A stretch of 11,202 bases of DNA, taken from the NCBI GenBank assembly GCA_015523665.1, contig WAJX01000034.1, forward strand, positions 1 through 11,202. Reading direction: 5' to 3'. Shown here one piece after another: positions 6,321 to 11,202 of the stretch. The DNA comes from Ferroglobus sp. Its GTDB lineage: Archaea > Halobacteriota > Archaeoglobi > Archaeoglobales > Archaeoglobaceae. Position numbers and translations under genes: made by a program. Numbering within the stretch: position 1 is the first letter of the stretch; the number at the start of each line of letters is the position of its first letter. Below the pieces are notes generated by a model. That model was not told the origin of the DNA. It did no database searches and worked only from the letters and a program-made list of their open reading frames with translations.

Positions 6321-7093
6321 AACGCTTTGATTATCTTTTTATGAAGTTTTTCGTTGGCAATAACAAGCCTAAATCTCTCTTCCATAGAAATTTTCTTATT
6401 TTCTATTCCTCTCCCTTCAGGATCAGTTATTACAGCACCTGCATTTTTAGCTATGTATATAGAAGCTGATACATCAAAACATCTGAGAAATCCTTTTCCA
6501 TTTTTCTCTCTCACATCAATAAAACAGTCCATTGTACCTTCTGCTACAAAGCAAATTTCTAGAGAAGCACTACCAAAAATTCTAATTCTCCTAAAAGGTA
6601 ACTTTTTCCACGGATAATACACTATGGCATTGCATTCTATATCCTCTCTATTTCCAACCTCTATTCTCTCTTCATTTTTATAGGCTCTTCTGTCTGCGTA
6701 ATATTCATCTCCAGTTGCCAAATTCATCACATATCCAAAGAAGGAATTCAAGATTTTGTTTCCTTTAGAAAAATTCATAGAAATGGAATAAATTGGTATT
6801 CCTCTTACAGCATTAAATGTGCCATCTACAGGATCAAGAGCAACTATTATTTCCGAATCTCCAATAATCCCCGCCTCTTCACTCAAAATCGTAACATCAT
6901 ATTCCCTCAAAATTTCGATCGCTTTACTCTCTGCGACTTTATCTATCTTTTTTGTAGGAGTTCCATTTTTACCTATTTCAATAAAAAGATCTGCGTCACT
7001 CTTTCCTGCAAGCTTTTTCACTTCTTTCCTAACTTCTTCTGCAACTTTTCTTGATATTTCTAATGCTTCTTTAGCCCTCATCTTCAAGTCCAT
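6317..7093 (-). CDS. Inositol-1-monophosphatase / fructose-1,6-bisphosphatase family phosphatase
   Basis: The 258-residue protein is a metal-dependent sugar phosphatase of the archaeal dual IMPase/FBPase type, strongly resembling A. fulgidus AF2372. The motifs are GKNGTPTKKIDKVAE (41-55), the metal-binding LSEEAG (70-75), DPVDGTFNAVRGIP (87-100) with Asp87 and Asp90, and GSASLEICFVAEGTMDCFID. The third metal site is CFDVSAS with Asp207, in place of the usual W-D-x-A. Possible roles are inositol production for inositol-phosphate solutes, gluconeogenic FBPase, or NADP phosphatase as reported for archaeal relatives; the sequence does not decide. The ATG at 7093 overlaps porB by 23 nt. A second in-frame ATG at 7081 (residue 5) is also possible, and neither has a strong ribosome site. 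It overlaps nadK by 4 nt. Confidence 0.92.
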   Translation of the reverse strand: MDLKMRAKEALEISRKVAEEVRKEVKKLAGKSDADLFIEIGKNGTPTKKIDKVAESKAIEILREYDVTILSEEAGIIGDSEIIVALDPVDGTFNAVRGIPIYSISMNFSKGNKILNSFFGYVMNLATGDEYYADRRAYKNEERIEVGNREDIECNAIVYYPWKKLPFRRIRIFGSASLEICFVAEGTMDCFIDVREKNGKGFLRCFDVSASIYIAKNAGAVITDPEGRGIENKKISMEERFRLVIANEKLHKKIIKAL

Positions 7094-7964
7094 ACCTTTT
7101 TACATTTTCATCAGCTATCTGCTGAAGTTCTTTAATAATCTTCTCACCTAATGGATGTTTAAAAAGGTGTCTAAATCTCCTCTGTATCTTTAGATATTCT
7201 TCAACTGGTTTTCTCTTTTTTAACTTCATAACTCTAACAAGCCTTCCGTTTTCGTATTCAACTAAGGGATAGAGTCCAGTTTCAACGGCAAGTCTAGCCA
7301 CCTCAACAGTAAGCTTACCATCAATTCCCCAACCAGTTACACATGGTGCATGGACATGTAAATATTTTGCTCCTTCAAATTCAATAGCTCTCTTAACCTT
7401 CCTCCTCAAATCGTTTGGAAATGCTATACTTGCCGAGGCAACGTAGGGAATACCATGTGCCACTGCTATACCTATCATATCCTTTTTCCTCCCCATCTTT
7501 CCAGGAAGAAGATCTCCTACTGGGGTTGTTGTCGTTGAGGCTCCTGGAGGGGTTAATCCACTTTGTTGATTTCCAGTATTTTGATAAGCTTCGTTATCGT
7601 AACAGATGTAAAGAACATCATGATTTCTGTCGAACATTCCTGATAGGGTGCCTATTCCTATATCTGCTGTTGCACCGTCTCCAGCGAAAACAACAACATG
7701 CCCTTCATTTTTTCTTCCTAAAGCCTTTAAAGCTGCATCTATTCCTCCAGCAACAGCTCCAGCATTTTCAAAAAGAGAATGTATATAAGGAACCGCCCAG
7801 ACATTTCTTCCATACATTGAGCTTACTATCTCAAGACAGCCTGTTGAATTCACGACAAAAGCTTTTCCCTCTAAAGTTTCAAGGGTGATTTTAACAGCTA
7901 TTGGAAAACCACATCCTGGACACGCTCCATGACCTGGACCAAAATAACTCCTAATATCATTCAT
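7071..7964 (-). CDS. porB: Pyruvate:ferredoxin oxidoreductase, beta subunit
   Basis: The 297-residue subunit binds thiamine diphosphate and the proximal [4Fe-4S] cluster. Cluster ligands are C15 and C18 in GACPGCG, C43 in STGC, and C208 in APCVTG. The thiamine motif runs from AGDGATADIG (94-103) to DNEAYQNTG (123-131). NQQSGLTPPGASTTTTPVG is characteristic of PorB rather than of the 2-ketoisovalerate or 2-oxoglutarate relatives. The enzyme interconverts pyruvate plus CoA with acetyl-CoA and CO2 using ferredoxin. The ATG at 7964 overlaps the porA stop (ATGA). It follows GGAGGTGAT, a perfect anti-16S match lying within the last codons of porA, so the start is secure. Length is typical. Confidence 0.96.
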   Translation of the reverse strand: MNDIRSYFGPGHGACPGCGFPIAVKITLETLEGKAFVVNSTGCLEIVSSMYGRNVWAVPYIHSLFENAGAVAGGIDAALKALGRKNEGHVVVFAGDGATADIGIGTLSGMFDRNHDVLYICYDNEAYQNTGNQQSGLTPPGASTTTTPVGDLLPGKMGRKKDMIGIAVAHGIPYVASASIAFPNDLRRKVKRAIEFEGAKYLHVHAPCVTGWGIDGKLTVEVARLAVETGLYPLVEYENGRLVRVMKLKKRKPVEEYLKIQRRFRHLFKHPLGEKIIKELQQIADENVKRYGLEDEG

Positions 7965-9139
7965 GGTATCACCTCCTCAAATTCCTTCAATCCTTCATAT
8001 CTCTTACCAGGTTTCACTTTGCCCTCATAAACCTCTTTGATTATTTTTATTATTTGAGTTCTGGGAACATCCCTACCTCCAAGCCCTAAGACTACAGAGT
8101 GAATTTCTTGAGAAGAATGCCCAAAAAGTGCACTTTTAACATCTAAAGTGACAGGAGGCTCGCTCCCTATGGAAAGAGATCTTTCGATGACTATAACTTT
8201 ATTAACGTTTGTTAAAGCTTTACGTATTTCCTCTGCCGGGAAAGGTCGATAAGTTCTTATCTTTAGGAGACCAACTTTCATACCCTCTTTTCTCATTTCT
8301 TCGACAACATCTCTAATCATTCCTACAATAGACCCCATGGCTATAACTGCAACTTCTGCATCTTCACAATATTCAGCTTTTATATGTGCTCCCCAATCTC
8401 TGCCTGTGATTTCATACCACTCTTTAGATTCATCCTCTATCACTTTCTTAGCTCTCTCCATAGCATATTCTAATGCAACCCTGAACTCCATGTATGTTGG
8501 CGGGGGAGCATAACATCCCATTGCAACTGGTTTGTCTATTCTTAAGCTTACAACAGGATTGTATGGAGGTAGAAAATTATCAACATCCTCTTGATTTAAA
8601 AGGTCTACAGCTTCGTAGGCGTGAGTTAATTTAAAACCATCGACACAAACCATAAAAGGCAGAAGAACATTCTTATTCTCGGCAACTTTAAAAGCAAATG
8701 GAATCATATCATGTGCTTCTTGATTGTTTTCAACATAGATCTGTATTATTCCGGCATCTCTAACAGATATGCTGTCTTGATGATCATTCCAAATGCTGAG
8801 TGGAGCTGATACTGCTCTATTAGCTATGGCTAAAACTATTGGTAATCTCATACCCGCAGCATTATAAAGCACTTCTGTCATTAAAAGTAATCCTTGGGAG
8901 CTGGTGGCTGTAAACGTTCTAGCTCCAGTTGCTGAAGCTCCGAGAACAACTGAAGCAGCTCCAAATTCTGATTCAGCTGTTATATACTCACAGTTCTCGA
9001 GCTCTCCATTCGCATACATCTCAGCTAAATTTTCAACAATCTCCGTTTGAGGAGTTATCGGATAGGCACAGATGACATTTGGTTTACTAAGCTTAACAGC
9101 ATATGCTATTGCATAAAATCCCCTAACAACTTTCCTCAT
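7961..9139 (-). CDS. porA: Pyruvate:ferredoxin oxidoreductase, alpha subunit
   Basis: The 392-residue subunit contains the pyrimidine-binding part of the thiamine site and the pyruvate pocket. Visible marks are AYPITPQTEIVE (25-36), EYITAESEFGAASVVLGASATGAR (51-74) with the conserved acidic residues that contact thiamine, ATSSQGLLLMTEVLYNAAGMRLP (78-100), and the segment ANRAVSAPLSIWNDHQDS with its conserved Arg. The C-terminal region has the transketolase C-like fold, with AEVAVIAMGSIVG and GLLKIRTYRPFPAEEI. Length is typical of four-subunit archaeal PorA. It starts directly at the porD stop with no gap, and GAGGTG lies 8 nt before the ATG. It overlaps porB by 4 nt. Confidence 0.96.
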   Translation of the reverse strand: MRKVVRGFYAIAYAVKLSKPNVICAYPITPQTEIVENLAEMYANGELENCEYITAESEFGAASVVLGASATGARTFTATSSQGLLLMTEVLYNAAGMRLPIVLAIANRAVSAPLSIWNDHQDSISVRDAGIIQIYVENNQEAHDMIPFAFKVAENKNVLLPFMVCVDGFKLTHAYEAVDLLNQEDVDNFLPPYNPVVSLRIDKPVAMGCYAPPPTYMEFRVALEYAMERAKKVIEDESKEWYEITGRDWGAHIKAEYCEDAEVAVIAMGSIVGMIRDVVEEMRKEGMKVGLLKIRTYRPFPAEEIRKALTNVNKVIVIERSLSIGSEPPVTLDVKSALFGHSSQEIHSVVLGLGGRDVPRTQIIKIIKEVYEGKVKPGKRYEGLKEFEEVIP

Positions 9140-9433
9140 TTAACACACCTCTAACTTATAAATCTCTTTAGTCTCCATTTTAATTGCATCAACTGGACAT
9201 ACAGTAAAGCATATCCAACATCCCTTACAATAATCTGTGTCAACCCTTGCAACTTTCTTATCATTCTTTTCAACGTATTCGATACACGGCTCAGGACAGA
9301 ATGTTATACATCTACCGCAAGCAATGCATTTATCCTCATCAACTTTTGCCCATTCAGTTCCCCAGTCACCTGTTTTCATCTCGGAAGTTTTTGCTGGAGA
9401 ACTTGCTCCTAAATAAATCTTTACTTTTCCCAT
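9140..9433 (-). CDS. porD: Pyruvate:ferredoxin oxidoreductase, delta subunit (2[4Fe-4S] ferredoxin-type)
   Basis: The 97-residue subunit carries two [4Fe-4S] clusters that pass electrons from the catalytic cluster to external ferredoxin. The first motif is CIACGRCITFC (C36, C39, C42, C46) and the second CKGCWICFTVC (C69, C72, C75, C79), each followed by a proline as in ferredoxins. The N-terminal TGDWGTEWAKVDEDKC is typical of PorD. The ATG overlaps the end of porC by 13 nt and has GGGAGG 7 nt upstream, inside porC. Two more cysteines (50 and the C-terminal 97) are not needed for the clusters. Confidence 0.96.
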   Translation of the reverse strand: MGKVKIYLGASSPAKTSEMKTGDWGTEWAKVDEDKCIACGRCITFCPEPCIEYVEKNDKKVARVDTDYCKGCWICFTVCPVDAIKMETKEIYKLEVC

Positions 9434-9993
9434 TTACATACCTCCCTCATATATCTATAAGCTTCCTCAACAAGTTTTATATTCCTCTCAGCTATCTTTT
9501 CATCACCAAACCATTCTTTAATTGTTTCAATAACACTCTTTATGCTAACAATATTAGTAGCACCAACTAACGCACCAACCATTGCTGTATTTGTTATAGC
9601 TCTTCCCAAAATCTCCATAGCCATTTTTGTTGCATTTATTGCATGGATCTCAATCTCCTCAACTTTAAATCTCTTCTTTAAATCTTCACTACCCTTCGGA
9701 TAATTTGCAATCAACATACCATTTTTCTTAATCCCAGCGAGAACATCTACAACATCGAGTAATGATGGATCCATTACCACAACATAATCCGGATTGTAGA
9801 CTTCATCTCTAGCAACTATGGGCTTGTCAGATATCCTTAAAAAAGATGCAACAGGAGTCCCCCTTTTTTCAGCTCCAAAAGTTGGAAAGGATAAAGTATA
9901 ATAGCCCTCCTTAAAACCTGCGACTGCAAGAATATCTGCTGCGGTTACCGCTCCTTGACCACCTCTTCCATGAAACCTTACTTCAATTAGAAT
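9421..9993 (-). CDS. porC: Pyruvate:ferredoxin oxidoreductase, gamma subunit
   Basis: The 190-residue subunit has the family opening IEVRFHGRGGQGAVTAADILA, then FPTFGAEKRGTPVASFLRISDKPI, and ends as PorC does with an NIKLVEEAYRYM helix. In the four-subunit enzyme it holds the domain that contacts CoA. The first in-frame ATG is at 10026, but it lies about 11 nt from the centre of the TATA box and probably upstream of the transcription start. The proposed start is ATT at 9993. It follows GGAGGGGAT-AGC, the same geometry as porB's GGAGGTGAT-ACC-ATG, and matches the Met that begins LIEVRFHGRGGQG in related proteins as I recall them. With ATG 10026 the product would have 11 more residues (201). 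This is the first gene of the operon. Confidence 0.9.
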   Translation of the reverse strand: MLIEVRFHGRGGQGAVTAADILAVAGFKEGYYTLSFPTFGAEKRGTPVASFLRISDKPIVARDEVYNPDYVVVMDPSLLDVVDVLAGIKKNGMLIANYPKGSEDLKKRFKVEEIEIHAINATKMAMEILGRAITNTAMVGALVGATNIVSIKSVIETIKEWFGDEKIAERNIKLVEEAYRYMREVCKWEK

Positions 9994-9996
9994 GCT

Positions 9997-10045
9997 ATCC
10001 CCTCCACGATTTTTTGCTATCACCATTAATCGTATTTAAAAAACT
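9997..10045 (-). promoter_or_regulatory. por operon promoter and ribosome binding site
   Basis: On the - strand, TTTTTTAAATACG (about 10043-10031) is the best TATA box upstream of porC, centred near 10037. It predicts a transcription start near 10011, giving an 18-nt leader that contains GGAGGGGAT (10005-9997). That matches the ideal GGAGGTGAT at 8 of 9 positions and lies 3 nt before the ATT proposed as the porC start. This is the only convincing promoter seen for the seven-gene unit down to aroE. Confidence 0.55.
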
Positions 10046-10069
10046 ATCGTTAATCAACTATCGTTAATC
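10042..10069. repeat. Two perfect 14-bp tandem repeats upstream of the por TATA box
   Basis: AACTATCGTTAATC occurs twice back to back (10042-10055 and 10056-10069) with no mismatch. On the coding strand of the operon the unit reads GATTAACGATAGTT. A third GATTAA core is present between the TATA box and porC (plus-strand ttaatc at 10026-10031). The pair ends right at the TATA/BRE region, the usual place for an archaeal activator or repressor site. The repeats are therefore a candidate operator for the por operon. Confidence 0.55.
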
Positions 10070-10170
10070 GCTTCTCAGCTTATATGCTGTTTATAATCCA
10101 TTCCGTAAATGAGCATTTTTAAGAACTGAAATTAATTTTTATTAAAATTTATAATTATTAATATATTTTA

Positions 10171-10932
10171 TTATTTTTTAATATATTTATCAATTAAATC
10201 CTTAAGATAACTTCTCTTCTCAATATAAACATCTTTAAACTTCCTCAGTTCATCGTAATGATTTATCATCCAGTCTAATGAGAATCTCTCAGATTTTTCA
10301 ATAACTTCAAATCTATCGTTGAATTTAGAGCCACATAATGAACATTCAAATCCATTTTTAAATTTGAAGGTTTCACTTAAACAAATTGGACATTGCCCAT
10401 CAAGCACTACTCTCTTCCCATTTTTTAACACTTCAGCAACGATATCAAGATTACTTTTCTTCTCCAAAACTTCTCCAGGAAGGGGGGAATGAATAGGCAT
10501 GATTATTAATGGTTCGATACCAATACATCTGAGCATAAGATTATAGGTTGTTGAAGCCCATCCTCTCAATTCCTCAAATCCATAAAAATAAACTATAGCT
10601 CCTTTTTTCTCTTTAAAATCCTCAAAATATGGTATTGCCATAAAACATCTGTCAATAAAGGCTTTTATTTTTCCTGGAGAATCAAGCCAATAAACGGGAG
10701 ATGAGATAAGAATTACATCTCCTTTCTTTATCTCTTCAAGGATAAAATACACATCATCATCGATTTTACATTTTTCTCCAAAAATACATGCGTAGCACGC
10801 TTTACAGGGTTTTATGTTCATATTGGCAATTCTTAAAATCTCTAAATCGGCATTAAGTTTGTTTGCAATATATCTGGCTGAAATTTCACTGTTACCTCTT
10901 CTCATGCTTCCAGTTAAGGCTATTAATTTCAT
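10171..10932 (-). CDS. Iron-sulfur flavoprotein-like NADPH-dependent FMN reductase with C-terminal zinc ribbon
   Basis: The 253-residue protein has an N-terminal flavodoxin-like fold. The FMN phosphate loop is ALTGSMRRGNSE (5-16), and ILISSPVYWLDSPGKIKAFIDR (74-95) contacts the flavin. The compact cysteine motif CKACYACIFGEKC (C43, C46, C49, C55) matches the [4Fe-4S] site of archaeal iron-sulfur flavoproteins (Isf), which accept electrons from ferredoxin. Beyond the flavodoxin part is a zinc-ribbon-like CPIC...CSLCG (C181, C184, C197, C200), then a charged helical tail. The ribbon is additional to the basic Isf domain. The ATG at 10932 lies about 27 nt from a TATA box, suggesting a leaderless message. 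It sits upstream of the por operon on the same strand, with the por promoter between. The substrate is unknown; ferredoxin-linked electron transfer is plausible. Confidence 0.8.
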   Translation of the reverse strand: MKLIALTGSMRRGNSEISARYIANKLNADLEILRIANMNIKPCKACYACIFGEKCKIDDDVYFILEEIKKGDVILISSPVYWLDSPGKIKAFIDRCFMAIPYFEDFKEKKGAIVYFYGFEELRGWASTTYNLMLRCIGIEPLIIMPIHSPLPGEVLEKKSNLDIVAEVLKNGKRVVLDGQCPICLSETFKFKNGFECSLCGSKFNDRFEVIEKSERFSLDWMINHYDELRKFKDVYIEKRSYLKDLIDKYIKK

Positions 10933-10953
10933 AAAAGAGAAATAGGGGTTGTA

Positions 10954-10966
10954 GGATAAATAGTTT
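10954..10966 (-). promoter_or_regulatory. TATA box of the iron-sulfur flavoprotein-like gene
   Basis: On the - strand, AACTATTTATCC lies about 27 nt before the ATG at 10932, with an A-rich stretch upstream of it that could be the TFB element. The spacing implies that transcription starts at or near the ATG, and no Shine-Dalgarno sequence is evident. The rest of the spacer to 11061 is AT-rich with no gene seen. Confidence 0.45.
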
Positions 10967-11061
10967 TCAATTAACTTTTTGTTCTATTTTATTTCTTAAA
11001 ATGATTTTATGCTGATTCAAAATTAATTTAACTTTAACGTTATCATCTTAATTTTTGTATG

Positions 11062-11202
11062 TTAATATTCCTCATCAAATTCTTCAAACTCTTCAAATTC
11101 CTCAAAATCGTTAAATTTTTCGGTATCTTCTTCAAACTCATCATAATCTTTCTCTAAATCTTCAATATCGAATTCTTCATTTGTATCCAGTAGAATGAAT
11201 TT
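11062..11202 (-). CDS. C-terminal end of an unidentified protein with an acidic, Phe-Glu-rich tail (partial)
   Basis: A - strand frame is open from the right edge to a TAA at 11062-11064 and encodes 46 residues. The composition is unusual: nearly half are Asp or Glu, with regularly placed Phe, and it ends in FEEFEEFEEFDEEY. The steady E/D/F pattern is not what random AT-rich DNA would give, so I regard it as a real gene end. Acidic tails of this type may bind basic proteins or nucleic-acid-binding partners, but nothing here identifies the protein. The start and main domain lie beyond the window. Confidence 0.6.
   Translation of the reverse strand, partial: KFILLDTNEEFDIEDLEKDYDEFEEDTEKFNDFEEFEEFEEFDEEY

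Noticed and set aside
7415..7888. Long + strand open frame of 157 codons opposite porB
   Set aside because: Antisense to conserved porB; the Leu/His/Gln-rich translation (many LLHRLQ-like runs) reflects the reverse of Lys/Glu/Gly codons.
9247..9570. Open + strand frame of 107 codons opposite porD and porC
   Set aside because: It is antisense to two conserved genes, and its translation is compositionally odd with no motif.
10076..10089. CAGCTTATATGCTG, an imperfect palindrome upstream of the por repeats
   Set aside because: One mismatch and only 4 bp of G/C-containing arm; too weak to call a site beside the much clearer 14-bp tandem repeats.

Overview
The window looks like part of the chromosome of a thermophilic euryarchaeon, most likely a member or relative of Archaeoglobi. 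The grounds are an archaeal histone gene, TATA-type promoters (several apparently leaderless), a tRNA far richer in G+C than its AT-rich surroundings, heavy use of AGA/AGG and ATA codons, a four-subunit pyruvate:ferredoxin oxidoreductase, and an IMPase-NAD kinase pair closely resembling the Archaeoglobus fulgidus AF2372/AF2373 pair as I remember it. The taxon is an inference; no search was run.

Layout. Positions 1-408 hold the possible tail of a + strand gene, a T-rich terminator, a tRNA-Arg(GCG) gene on the - strand and an AT-only spacer with a perfect 28-bp palindrome. A small membrane protein (-, 409-720) diverges from a two-gene + strand operon (795-1687) that encodes a free-standing Lrp/AsnC ligand-binding (RAM) domain and an ACT-domain protein. 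A geranylgeranyl-reductase-family flavoprotein (-, 1777-2901) diverges from a SAMHD1-like HD phosphohydrolase (+, 3174-4322). The HD gene converges on the histone gene (-, 4355-4561).

From about 10012 down to 4742 runs one compact - strand operon of seven genes, porC-porD-porA-porB-IMPase-nadK-aroE, with overlaps or gaps of at most 1 nt throughout. The first four genes make the enzyme that interconverts pyruvate with acetyl-CoA and CO2 using ferredoxin. The other three handle a sugar/inositol (or NADP) phosphate, make NADP+, and use NADPH in the shikimate pathway. Upstream of the por promoter are two perfect 14-bp tandem repeats that may be a regulator site, and porC seems to start at a non-canonical ATT codon.

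Further right on the - strand are an iron-sulfur-flavoprotein-like gene with an added zinc ribbon (10171-10932) and the acidic, repetitive C-terminal end of a gene that runs off the window (11062-11202).

I found no CRISPR array, transposon, prophage or defence island. This is mostly conserved core metabolism. The points worth a second look are the porC start codon, the por upstream repeats, the IMPase/NAD kinase linkage, the RAM+ACT pair and the zinc-ribbon flavoprotein.
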